Below the pieces are notes generated by a model. That model was not told the origin of the DNA. It saw only the letters and a program-made list of their open reading frames with translations, and did not search any database. A DNA stretch of 64,000 nucleotides from Ceratorhiza oryzae-sativae (lineage: Eukaryota; Basidiomycota; Agaricomycetes; Cantharellales; Ceratobasidiaceae): NCBI GenBank assembly GCA_030998015.1, contig JARWMV010000239.1, positions 496,001-560,000 on the forward strand. The letters run 5' to 3'. Every line of letters begins with the position of its first letter. Position 1 is the first letter of the stretch. This document shows, piece by piece, positions 21,694 to 32,526 of the stretch. Position numbers and translations under genes: made by a program.

Positions 21694-24600
21694 TTACTTT
21701 TTCGCGTCCGTCGACAACGATCGCAACCATTCCCATAACTCTGTCACTGACATGAGTAAGGTCCCACACCCCGGCGAACACCTTGTCTCCGCTGTCTTCC
21801 GGAAAGCGGTGAACGTAGAAGCGATTTCGTCGTGCAGCGCCGGCAGCAATACACTGATGGTGTTGTCATCCCGCAAATATAATTGCACATGTTCCGCCCA
21901 ATCTGCGAGGTGCTTCTCGCAGGTCGACCGAAACTCGTCTTGTACGCTTGAAATAGCCTCTGGTTGGGCAAAATCCTGCGTGGACAAGAGTGTGTTGGGT
22001 TGGGATTTGCTAAAGCTGTCGCACTTGGAGATAAAAGATGTAAGAGGGGCCGCTGCACCATCAGCACACTTTGTAATCAGGAGTTCGCAAGACCGTTTTA
22101 AATCTTCGTCAATATTCTGAAAGAAATATTATTAGGCGTTTGTGAAGGGACTTGAGATCCGACTCGCTTACAGTGCGGGCAACCGAAAGAGTCTCCCCGT
22201 GCCGAGGATTCCCGAGCATGCCCCCTAACAATCCGTTGGGGTTGAACAAAGAGCTTGTTCCGCGTAACAATGTATTCAATGTATCTATTAGGGGAGTTAA
22301 ATATGTCCATCGCGATTTGTAAAGGTAGCACGTACCCGAAGGGGGCTGTGGCGTAACTTCGTTGTCTGTTGTTGCATTTTCAACAGCGGTGGCAATCTCT
22401 TTCAATGCCAGGAGGTGTCGAATCACAAACAAATGGGCATCGACCTCGTTTGCTTCAGGCCGCGCTACGATCAGGTCGGCGGTGGACAGGATTGAAAGGC
22501 GACACAAGGAAATAGCCTCTTGTGAGATGTCTTGGAATATAGCAGGCTGAAAAAAAGGTGGGTTGAATCCACATAATGTTTGGGAGGCAAGAGCTCGGGA
22601 CATACTTTGACATAATCGTGGAGCTTTTTCAAAACACGACAAGTGGTGACTACAGGGGGATACCAGGCCGGTTCCGGTTCTAGAATTGGCATCTTCAGAG
22701 CTCCATCGTCCTCTTCGTTCCGTTTGTCATCTTTTGGTCCGACAGCTACAACGGCGTCTGTCAAAAAGCAGCGGTTGAAATGAACAGTAACGGGAACGAA
22801 TTAGATGACACACCTTTTAATTTGGCCGGGTAGTCCAAATCTTTCGGCTGAGCAGCGTAATTTCGAATCTCAGCCTGCACAATGGCTTGCGCTTTGAAAA
22901 ACAGCCGAGTCTGCGCGTCCTGGAGCACCATCTGCAACAAATGGCTAATATGGAGCTTGGCCAGCCCGGGAGTTCGGGGTGGCAGCTGCATGTCGCGCTC
23001 TGTCGGAGAGGACGTCAAGAGCAATGGATCTTCGTCAGGCTCTTGGTCCGGAGCTCCACTGTCACCAAACGATTGCAACGGGAGGTCTAGAACCATTAAC
23101 GCTTGCAAGACCGTGCATACTTCGCAGAGCACGTCCAGTTTCTGTTCATGGAGTATTCGGGGGCGAAGGTCATCGTAAAGGTGATCACAAATGCCTTCCA
23201 AGTACCGACTTATATCCGGCCAAATGAGTATACGGAGCGGGAAGCAGCGCATACAAACTCACTATAATTTGTCCTCTCCAGAGTTGAAAAATCTTCTGAA
23301 TAGATTGAATTCCTCTGTGCATACTTGCTTGAGATAGGTACATCCAACACGGGTCTGCATTTATTTCGTGAGTTCACACATATGCGAAGCAAAAGCACCT
23401 AGGCCCACCAGTTCTATCAATTCACTCTGCCCGGGCTGAAGCCCTCTAATTTCTTCCGTAACACGAGGAACCAGCAACCCTCGCCTTACTGAGAAGTAAG
23501 CCGTGTGACACTCGCTCAAGAGTGATTCTAGTTGATCTGGGTGAGCCAACGCCCGGTTCTCCAATTCCATGATCAGCGGACTGAGAGAAGGAACGAGCGA
23601 TCGGAACTTGGTATAGAGCAAGTGGTGAGCAGCAACAGATGAAATATCCTACAACCCGCCCTGGAGTTAGATAGAAGATCGACAAGGTAAGAGCAGCCGC
23701 GGCCTACCGATTCAGCCATCCGTTTCTGGACATCTGTATGAAGAGCTCGAAGCGTGCCAACCAGATACATTTTGATCAACGTCATCGCTCGAATTAAGCA
23801 TTGTTGGAATCTCAACAGATAAACCTCGGCCTCTTTGAAGTGACGCTAAACCTGGCGTTGTATCAAAAGTTTAGAATCGGTTGGGTGGCAATAAACGTAC
23901 GTGAGTGCTCATGTATTCAAGGCAAACGTCAACCCGCTCGACCATCAGCAAAAAGTCTGTTTGGAGGACCAAAGCTTCGCCAGGATGATTCAGCATACGC
24001 GTGGCATACTCCAGCTCTTGGAAATACTCGAGCCGTGCGCCAATCGAGTCGGTCACTTGGATAAGTCTATCCTGATTGGATCAATTAATCTGGAAGGGCA
24101 TTAAGCCGGGTGATTGAATAGACTCACACGCTCCTGAAGCAGCCGTTGGGCGGCGCCCTTTAAACTCTCCCCTCTGTCCTCGACACTCTGCCAGTCCGAA
24201 TGAAGTTGGGCTAGGTCATCGCTTACTCCATTGACACGTTCGAGCAGCGCGTCACAGGCAGATAACTGGGACTCGACGTTCGTAAGATGTGAGCGAAAGT
24301 GCGCTTCCTGGGAGTAAGTTATAGATCGGTCTATCAGCGCGAACCAGTCGTGGAATTGTTGCGGGGTGGCAAGGGGGACGTGAGGATGAAGCGGATGTGA
24401 TGCTCCGTCTTTTGTAATCGTAAGCATAGGTACAGGGGTGGCCGACCTCGAGCCAGGTGCAGATGATTGGAAAGCTCCATGTCTGCCAAGTACAGGGGTC
24501 GACGGACGGGAGGGCGAGTCTTCCTCTCGAAACTAAACGCACATCAGTCCACACTGGGCGAGCGCTTTTGAGGCGGGCTTACTTTTGGTGGAGGCCTCTT

Positions 24601-24768
24601 CTCCTCACACTTTATTTTCAGGCTCAACACGCTACGCACTTCAACGTCGTCTAGTGGTGCCTTGCTCTCCCATTCTTCGACGCTCAGTTGAGGTTTTGCA
24701 TGGGGAGAAGGTGCCAATGACGGTGTAACTGCTCCAGGTCGTCTAATGCCCGGACGAATCGCGGCCAT
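21694..24768 (-). CDS. COG3: Conserved oligomeric Golgi complex subunit 3 (Sec34)
   Basis: COG3 is a lobe A subunit of the COG tether used in retrograde traffic within the Golgi. The gene has many short introns and reads from MAAIRPGIRRPGAVTPSL at 24768 to STDAKK before the stop at 21694. Markers: the N-terminal coiled-coil segment (FHDWFALIDRS to LKGAAQRLLQER), then ARLEYFQELEYATRMLN, RALHTDVQKRM, AAHHLLYTKFRSLVPSLSPL, GCTYLKQVCTEEFNLFRRFF, YLEGICDHLYDDLRPRIL and the C-terminal DISQEAISLCRLSILSTADL, all in the order of the Sec34-like family. The frame is intact through every exon checked. Two disordered stretches (Pro/Ser/Glu at about 22960-23060) are typical insertions. It is convergent with the HOL1-like MFS gene. 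Confidence 0.9.
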
Positions 24769-25044
24769 AGTGATGTAATGAGATTGTAGAAACCAAGAAC
24801 AAGGATATGGTGGCCAAACCCCAACCGCCAGCGCTTAGTCTCAGCAACGGCGCGATTGGGGACAAATTTGTGACAAACCTTTTGTCTTGGAGAAGTGCAG
24901 TTCTCGAGGTACTTTTACATGTAAGAAATATAGCAAAGACAATAGACGAGAACAAACGATAGTGCGATAACATGGATAGTAAAAGTCCTCCGAATGGTGC
25001 AAAACTACATGGCAAAAACGGAACGAGAAGTGATGGGAAGAAAA

Positions 25045-25943
25045 TCAATCATAGAAATCCTGCTCGTTGACGCCCATAACTTCATGTACAGGCGGGAACT
25101 CTCGGACAACTGACTTTCCCTTCAGCGCAAGCGGCGCGTCTAGTGGGTTTTGAATAGGCTGTGTTGGCGTCTGTATCTCGTGCTCGTATGACTGTATGAG
25201 GTCGATGTTGACTTTCAGATCGTCGCACAAATTTTTTGAACACACTCACCGACGTTGCTTCTCCTGGCGCAGAGACAACGTTGTCTTTTGATCCCCTCGC
25301 GCTTCCATTCCGGAGATCCAGCCTCGGACGTCCTCGATTGACAGACCCAGTCCTGCCCCTCATCACATCCGGCCGCAAGAACCGCACGCCGGTGATTCCA
25401 ACCGTGAACACATCTCCACTTTCTGCGCCTTCTTCAACAACTTCACCCTGCGCAGGTGATGGAGACCTCGAGTCAGAGTCGAAATGACGGAAGCTCGAAC
25501 GAGATGGAGACTCGGAGTGAGAGTAGGAAGAGTCGTGGGTTGGTACGATAACGAAGGGATGCTCCGCTTCTACGTCGACCATTCGGCTGTGTTTGTGGAT
25601 AAGATATCTGTTAGCTCTAGCGGTATGCTATGACTCACCTGGCTGCGTCGATATGTGCAGCGAACAACTGGTCCTTCAATTCATTGGGATCCTCGATGAT
25701 CGGCCTACGAGCGCCAAGTTTGAATGACAAAAGCATGGATTGCTATTTAAAAACCACTCACAGTGGATCTTCAATGATGATTTCTGGAGGAATGAGCGGC
25801 GTGCGCTCGCCTGGCGGCTACAAGTGGCGAAATACATAAGCCAAGCTGCGAGTCACACGCAGGACGGGCGCTCCTCCACTCACCGACGGATGTTTCCTCC
25901 GACCAAGACAACATCCAAACATTTTCTGAAAGAGAGACGACAT
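25045..25943 (-). CDS. Small acidic protein, LAMTOR1/Ego1-like candidate
   Basis: Five exons joined by good GT-AG introns give about 220 residues. The start MSSLFQKMFGCCLGRRKHPS carries a Cys-Cys followed by basic residues, a possible lipid-anchor site, then ERTPLIPPE. After that come KDQLFAAHIDAAS, RMVDVEAEHPF, a Ser/Arg-rich disordered middle and a conserved-looking tail ending NEQDFYD. Lipidated N-terminus, dileucine-like ERxPLI and a short helix resembling the LLxxILAKTAxNIIDV helix together recall LAMTOR1 (p18), the Ragulator/EGO anchor that holds Rag GTPases and TORC1 at the vacuole. That is an inference from layout, not from clear similarity. The Met at 25922 (MFGCC) is an equally good start. 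If wrong, it is an unknown fungal protein. Confidence 0.55.
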
Positions 25944-26136
25944 GTATCAGGTATATAGCGTGAAAGAAGGGTAGTGAATCTATGAACGTTGTGGAAACCT
26001 TGACACAGGCCGCTCAATCTGGACACCTGAGCTTGACGACCCTGAATATCCATTATGAAATTCCCACCGAGCAAACTTTTACACTCGAGGCACAACACGT
26101 GTAAATAAATTCATTATCTTCATTATCCGTGCAGAT

Positions 26137-27549
26137 TTAAGCTACAACACCCCACCCACGTTTCCTCAGACCAAGCTCGGTGTCCTTGACGCTCTCTTCC
26201 AAGTCTTTGAATCTAATCCCAAGACCTTTTGTGCTTTCTCAGAACTAAATATGCTGTGTGTCAAGCCTTTGCCTGAGCCTGGGATACCGCGAGGATGTGG
26301 AGGAGGCAAAACATCGACTGCCATAACAGTCAAATTAGTCACGATCCCTCCCCGCCATTTTACGCAATACTTACGAGCGTCTTGCCAACAGAGCGCGCCG
26401 CCGGCAACGATAAACCTCTGTCCGCCTGCCTCTGGGACTTCGAGTGCTCGAACATGAGCAAGTGCAACATCTCGGACGTCGACAAAGTTCATGTTCGGCT
26501 GGAGGAGAGTCTCTTTGGGTGTTTCACCCTCCTTGGCATGGATAATCTTGTAAACCATTGCAACTGATGTGTTGAGATTCGCCGGATCATCCACTTGATG
26601 TAAGATCGGGCCGAAGACCTAGCGTATCGTAAGTCCCATACTCGGCAACTAGTCAGTGTGAAGCAGTGAAACTTGCCATAGGAGGATTAATTGTTGCCAA
26701 ATCCCATGAAGGCTTTTGGGCTTCGAGCTCTGCCCACGCAGCCTTTTCGGCCAACGTCTTGCTAGCACGGTACTTGTCTCCTCCAGCCGCACCCTTGCCC
26801 TTTTCCTCGACTTCTTTCACAGATGAGGCATTCCAGTCATTCTAAATCGTTGGTTCAGGTTACTCATTAAATTTATTGAGAAAAACGAGACCCTACCTCG
26901 GTGTAGATGGTTCCAGTCGGCTTGGACGCATCCATAATCGCCGCGACGCTCGAGGTCACGACCACCCGCTGAACCCCGGGTGCATTTTTCTGAATACTCT
27001 TGAGGATCCCAACTGTGCCCTTGACGGCAGGCTCAATCAAGGCTGTAAAGCATCTATTTAATTAGAGTGCCAAGCGATCTCTCCTTTACTAAACTTACTC
27101 TGCGGATCATCGGCCTGAAATGGAATGGCGAGGCAGTATGTGCCACAGCGTCGACGCCCTTTACAGCTTCATCAAATGCTCCATCCTATGCCAATTGTGA
27201 GAATACGTCCTCGTCGCAAGTAGACTCCTTGCTATTTACCCTGGCAATATCGTCCACGATGACATACGAAAATTTGTCCGATTTGAGCAAGTCGACAAGG
27301 TAATCGCCTTTAGCTGGCGAGCGGACCGTCCCCCTTTGAGATAAAGAACGGTGAGAAAATGCTCAAGAGTGGTTGAAGGCCTGCGCATACTTGACCGTAT
27401 ACCCGGCCTCGAGCAAAGTCTTGCACACCCACACAGCAATGAATCCACTCGCACCTGTCCAGAAACAATCAGCTCGGCATACTCTCACATGAAATACGCC
27501 AGAGCCAACCAGTAACAAGCACAGTAGCGGGAGCTTTGATAGCAGGCAT
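26137..27549 (-). CDS. GRE2-type NAD(P)-dependent ketoreductase (extended SDR)
   Basis: This extended short-chain dehydrogenase belongs to the dihydroflavonol reductase/GRE2 group that reduces aldehydes and ketones such as methylglyoxal. It starts MPAIKAPATVLVTGASGFIA, with the nucleotide-binding TGxxGxxx motif split by the first intron. Further markers: DAVAHTASPFHF, VVVTSSVAAIMD, the catalytic YRASKTLAEKAAW (Tyr-x-x-x-Lys), DLATINPPMVFGPILH, NFVDVRDVALAHVRALEVPE and GQRFIVAGGA. The usual C-terminal end (VLGIRFKDLEESVKDTELGL then RKRGW) is present but one base out of frame with SEKAQKVLG, at a GGG run (26218-26220). The open frame instead stops at 26166 with an odd tail. Including the shifted tail the gene ends at 26137. 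Confidence 0.87.
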
Positions 27550-27883
27550 TCTAATTCTAAGAGTGGGGTACAAAGGAAAGCCAGCTCGATTCGCTGTCAA
27601 TCGCGTCATTTTATGGGCGATAAACGCAGATGACCAAGCCGATCATGATGTCAGGTGGAGGGCGGGATCATCATGAAGAGGCAAGCCTGGTGGAGGTTGG
27701 CGACCCAACCGGGCCGTGATCGAGCGCTATTTTTGAGAGGCCGAGTCCAGTTATATTTAACCGGGTAAATATCGAGCCGGGTTGTATTTCAACTAGACGG
27801 CATAATACTCAATATTAAAATTGTATTAAAACTGTCGCAATTACATAGGAATGGTGCAACTACGCATATATCCACCTCGTACC
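27550..27883. other. Intergenic, no gene seen
   Basis: This is AT-rich spacer between the ketoreductase start and the Sec14-like stop, both on the minus strand. It has TATA-like ATATTTAACC at about 27753, 204 bases upstream of the ketoreductase start, which may be too far to be its promoter. Confidence 0.4.
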
Positions 27884-29062
27884 TTAGGCTCCATTAACCT
27901 GCTTCTTCCCAAACCTACGCAGCGTCCACTCTCCAGACTTTTCCTGTACCAAGCTCACGGGGCCCTTGACAAACCTTTCGTCGGCACTCATTCCAGCACG
28001 CTTCAGCAGCTCCAACTCGGAATCGCCCAACAGCGGGTCATCAGCATATACCCACGGGAGCTCGCCCCCGTATTGTTTAGGCAAAGAAGACCTAGGAACG
28101 TTATCGAAAAGATCGTTGCTTTCCGTAAGCGGGTTGGGGAGTATGTGTACTTTGGCACGGGTTTGTTCATCGAACCAACCCTAACGTGTTCATTCAGCCT
28201 CTGGCTGAAACGGCGACCGCACGTGTCGCACCTTGACCCATCCCCAAACCGTGCTCCACCACCCCGGCGCACCGACTACAAAGATCATTCCCAGCGTTTC
28301 CGGATAGTTGGCGGTCGCGAGTGTCGATGCTTCTTGCAAGTGACTACGAAACTTGATAAGTTGACGCAGGGTGGTGTCTTGCATGTCTATGATTGTGGTT
28401 GCTTGGGCAATATGCGAGGGTACAGCCGACTCTGACTCGGATTCCGGCGGAGGGAGCGCGGTGCAGATTGAGAACGCAAAATTAAGCATGTATTCGTATA
28501 ATGCAATTCTGTCGAGAGGTCAGATGGGCACAGCAGGTGCGCAAAGACGTACATTCGTTGATATCGCCTTTCTGAAGGCGTGGCGCTGAGGTCTTTCATA
28601 ACTTCAGGAGTCAAAGCCGATAATTGATACACATATAACGGCAGTCCACGCTAAAACCGATCAGCCTATGCTCCAGGGTAAGCGATCCGAGACGTACTTT
28701 ATCTCTACGGCCAGTCCATCTAGGATACACCCTTTTCATGTCTTCGAACTCTGTCACGTCGAATCCAGTCTTGTATAGATTATCTACGTCATGCTCGGCT
28801 CGCCACTTTTCGACATTTCTGAAATGCTGAGCGGCGTTTGTGGGCGAATATCGCCGGGCTCGTAAGAAACGTCTAGAATTGGTGCTGGTGAGAAGGAATG
28901 GACATGTGGGGGAAACACCAAACGAACGCACATCAAGGTTGCATCAGAATGCGAAGGATCAGCTCCGTCTTTGGATGGGGTATAGTCGCCTGATGCCTCG
29001 AGCGTCTGCTTGAGCTCGGCGAGGGCCTGCGTCTGTTTCTGGTCAAGGCCTGAAGCGGTCAT
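27884..29062 (-). CDS. Sec14-like CRAL-TRIO phosphatidylinositol transfer protein
   Basis: Sec14 proteins bind and exchange phosphatidylinositol and phosphatidylcholine and help set Golgi lipid balance. The start MTASGLDQKQTQALAELKQT is followed by the CRAL-TRIO N helix pair with SDATLMRFLRARRYSPTNAA. Then come WTGRRDKRGLPLYVYQL, the TTIIDMQDTTLRQL strand with LIKFRSHLQEAS, NYPETLGMIFVVGAPGWWST (the gate region) and the closing LPKQYGGELPW. All are standard for the family. About six short introns separate them. It is divergent from the GST gene over 399 bases. Confidence 0.93.
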
Positions 29063-29461
29063 GGCAGAGAATGAGTCCGTGGGAATCAGGTGCACAATAC
29101 ACACAGGTGTCTGGCATAGAAATGACATGAGCCATGGTATGACCAAGCTAATCGTCCGGGTAACGCACCCCGACAAGCTACTCGGGCACAACGTCGCCGG
29201 CGATGGTGGCCAGTGGTGGAAAGAGTGTTTGTAAGTCGGCAGAGTCTAGCCGCCGACAAGGCTGGAAGTGAGGTGGGGGGTGAGTCAGCCGCGCGGGATG
29301 TTGGTCAGCCCGTCTCACGTCACACATTATGCGAGTGATCATGTGACTTTTGTCAGGGCGCCTTTATATGCTGCCGACCTTTGCCCCTGCCAGTGCCCGC
29401 CCGATAGCACACTGCCCCCAATCCTCCTTGCGCTGAACCGCCACCACCACTTGTATCCAAC
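29063..29461. promoter_or_regulatory. Shared divergent promoter, Sec14-like / GST
   Basis: These 399 bases separate two start codons on opposite strands. I see no clear TATA box. A few GTGAC/GTCAC half-sites (for example CGTCACAC at about 29317) are too short to name a factor. Confidence 0.35.
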
Positions 29462-30432
29462 ATGAGCGACGAGTACTTTATGCTCTATACCGCCAGGGTG
29501 AGTCTGATTAGAACCCGGTCGAAGCGCATGTGTCCAACACATATACACAGGTCTGCCCGTTCTCCCAGCGAGTGCGCATGGCCCTCGAAGAAGCCGGAGT
29601 CACGTACACACACTACGAAATTGACTTGAACCACAAACCCGAGTGGTACGTAACCAAGGTGAACCCCGCGAGCAAAGGTCGGTCCATCCCCGAGCGGCTA
29701 TCATTTTGATGGAACGAGCCTTGTGACTAACGCTGGGTTAGTACCGGCCATCGCGTACGGCGGACCACCAACCGACCCGGACAAGCCCTCGGACGAGTCT
29801 GTGAAGCTCGCCGAGTCGGCCATCTTGGTCGAGTTTGTCGCGGATCTATACCCCGAGGCGAAGCTCCTGCCAGATTCTCCCGTTGAACGGGCCCGAGCGC
29901 GGTTCTTTGTCGATTTCGTCGGATGCAGGCTCATTCCTGCGTTTTTCGCATTCGTGTTCAAGGGGGATGTGGGGACGGCTCTGACGAGCGCGCTCGAGGT
30001 GATCCAGCAGCGGCTGCCCCGCAACAGCACGTTCTTTGGCGGGGACAAGCCTAATGTGGCCGATATCGCCGTCGCTCCGTTCCTGGCACGCATCCAGCTT
30101 CAGCTCAAGCACGATCTCGGGGTGTTCCCGGAGGGAGAAGGCCTCAAGCTGTACGACCTGCTGTTCAAGGACGAACGGTTCCACGTTCTCAAAGAGTACA
30201 TCCATGCGCTGATGGCGCGTGAAAGCTTTAAAAAGACATTTGATGAGGTGCGCACTACACGAGTCGAACATCGGACAATCAGACTGATGGCTTCCGCATT
30301 TAGGAATACCTCCTTGCCAAATTCAGGGAGCGCCTTGGACGGTTGCCCCGCGCGAAATCGATTTCTCCGCCAGCATCCCAAGCCGGCGGGTCGCCGACTG
30401 GAACTGCGCCTGCTATTAAAGCTGCTAGTTGA
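29462..30432 (+). CDS. Glutathione S-transferase, omega-like
   Basis: The thioredoxin-fold N domain contains VCPFSQRVRMALEEAGV, whose Cys in the CPF motif is the catalytic residue of omega-class GSTs. Then come KVNPASKVPAIAYGG and the SAILVEFVADLYPEAKLLP glutathione-site region. The helical C domain follows, with PNVADIAVAPFLARI (the N-cap box). Exons 29462-29497, 29551-29677, 29742-30247 and 30304-30432 give 265 residues in a clean frame. Omega-like GSTs reduce dehydroascorbate, S-phenacyl adducts and glutathionylated proteins, and take part in detoxification. The Ser/Pro/Gly-rich tail after RLGRLPRAKS is longer than usual. Confidence 0.92.
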
Positions 30433-31162
30433 ATGATTGAATTTATACGACTGAAATTTGCCTGTGTCCTTTCTTTGGCTATACCCACCTCACATTATTT
30501 GAATGTACGAATAGTGTTTCCGATGATCTCTCATCTAGAGCCACGGCGGCGCGCGCCACGTGATGCGCGGCTGGGGCTCAGGAAGCGGGGCCTTGGACCC
30601 AGGCAGACGAGAGCGCAGCTCGGTGTCACACGGACCTAGACGTATGAGAGGCCGGAGACGGCGGTGTTGGGTGGTGACTGGATGCGATCCGCAGACACGA
30701 CGTCGACCACCAGCCAGCGCGGACAAGACGACGGACAGGGCGCTATCGACGCAGGATGACGTCTGTAGCCACCACGACGCAAGTGGGGCGCGAAATCGAA
30801 GCTCAGGGCGAGCAAGGCAAGAACACCAGCGCCAGCCTCAGACTCGGCTGCCGAGATGGCCCGGTCAACCCCAGCACTGCTCTCACACGCCAACGCACCC
30901 TCGGCCACACACGCAGCACCCGCCTCGCCAACCCCGCCACCAAGATCCCGCTCGAGCGCATCGAGCAGTACTCGCGCTTCAAGTCCACCCCCGTCGTCCA
31001 CCAGACCGCCACCGCCCGCCGCGAGTCTGACCTCGAGCTCCGAGTGCTCCCGACGTCGGTCCTCGCGCATCCCCCCGCCGAAGCCAGCTCGGCCGTCCAG
31101 TTTGGGCCGCCAGAGCACCTGCAAGCTACCCGTCTGCGCCGCAGCTCACCGCCGAACAGCGC

Positions 31163-32261
31163 ATGGCCGGCGCAATCGCCATGGACTCACTACCCACCAC
31201 CACGCCCTCTCCACACTCGCGCGCAGGCAGCCGCCGCATGTCGTTTACGCTGACACGCACCGGCACCCGTCACTCTGACCGGACAGGCCGTCGGCTCAGC
31301 ACCGCGTCCAGCCACGCCACCACCCATTCTTGGTACGGTGCATCTGGCATGCTTACGAATCTGCCCACGCCTGGCATGCTCTCCAGCCTGGCTGGGGCCG
31401 CCCATTATACCGGGAATCCCAAGGTATGTTTGGGACGTTCGGGGCGGACTATGCGCTTATTTCGGGTATGCTAGTTCTCAAAACAGGACGCGCTAAGAGC
31501 GAGTTATGGAGCAAGGGATGTCATACTCGAGGATCAACGGAAACAGACTCTGGACGACGTGCTAGAGGTGGGACGTCTGACGCTCGGCTTGTACATATGC
31601 TGACCTCGCGCAGCTCTTTTGTTCGCATCCATCGCTCGAGATATTCGAACGTTCATGGCATCAGGATGCGATCTTCGAAGTAGGCGCATTCTCGTTACCA
31701 ACAGCCCACAAGCTAATTTGCCCCTAGGACCCCTGGACAAAGTGCATCGGGTACAGGGAATACGCCGCCCAGTGGTATGCCTTGGTGAGCAGTTCGCAGT
31801 TCATCCTCGCATACACTAACTCTCCGCAGTCCAAAATAGTCCCACACTCGATAACCCTCCACCACCGTGTCCTGTCCTCAACACATTATCCTCACCGAAT
31901 CGTCTTTGACCATACACAAGAATACACTCTCCGATTCCTTAAACGCAAAAAGGTTTGTTGCTCCAGCCCCGCGTGACCTTGTTTGCCATCTCAACTGTGA
32001 CGCGATCAGATCATCCAGTCTCTTGTGACGCTCGAACTCGACGAAGATGGGAAAATCGTACGAATGGAAGATCGCTGGAATGGGGAGGAGATGCCCCGTG
32101 GATGGGGTGCCTTGGTCAGTCCGATTGATCCGTGCAACTGCGAGTGTGCTCGTTTACTGAATAGAATTGTACAGTGGCTCCGCCGACTGAACGGCAAAAC
32201 CATGCCTCTGTTTATCCGTGTCCCGCGCCGCTCCCCAGGTCGAACGCCGACGCCTGTATAA
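31163..32261 (+). CDS. NTF2/SnoaL-like fold protein with disordered N-terminus
   Basis: Seven exons read from MAGAIAMDSLPTTTPSP through the clean junctions at 31423, 31478/31560, 31614/31680, 31729/31779, 31831/31950, 32011/32112 and 32174 to the stop at 32259-32261. After a Ser/Thr/His-rich stretch comes an alpha+beta unit: LFCSHPSLEIFERSWHQDAI, FEDPWTKCIGYREYAAQWYA, HHRVLSSTHYPHRIVFDHTQ, EYTLRFLKRKKII and a last sheet ending in MEDRWNGEEMP. The pattern fits NTF2-like fungal proteins of unknown role; it was recognised by pattern only. The N-terminus is not settled. Coding-like Pro/Ser-rich text continues upstream to about 30756 but shifts frame (a PPPKPARPSS segment to about 31110, then APASYPSAPQLTAEQ in the final frame), so the true start may be near 30756-30856. 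Confidence 0.62.
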
Positions 32262-32526
32262 GCTCAACATCTTTAAACCACTCATGACTTGATTCTCATT
32301 TCGGTAACGATGATTCACGCCTTGATCTCTCTCGCTATCTATAATTGTAATTAGTATTTGTAGTGAGGCAAAAATGTAATGAAGCTGAGACATTACACAG
32401 CCACTAGGATGAGAGCCGAAATCGGGGCATGTGTCAGGCGTCGGCTGCGAAGTGCGGGCGCTTGTCGCTACTGTTGCTCCCCACCCCGTCGCCCCTACAC
32501 ATCACTCCCCGCTCTTATCGTAAACC

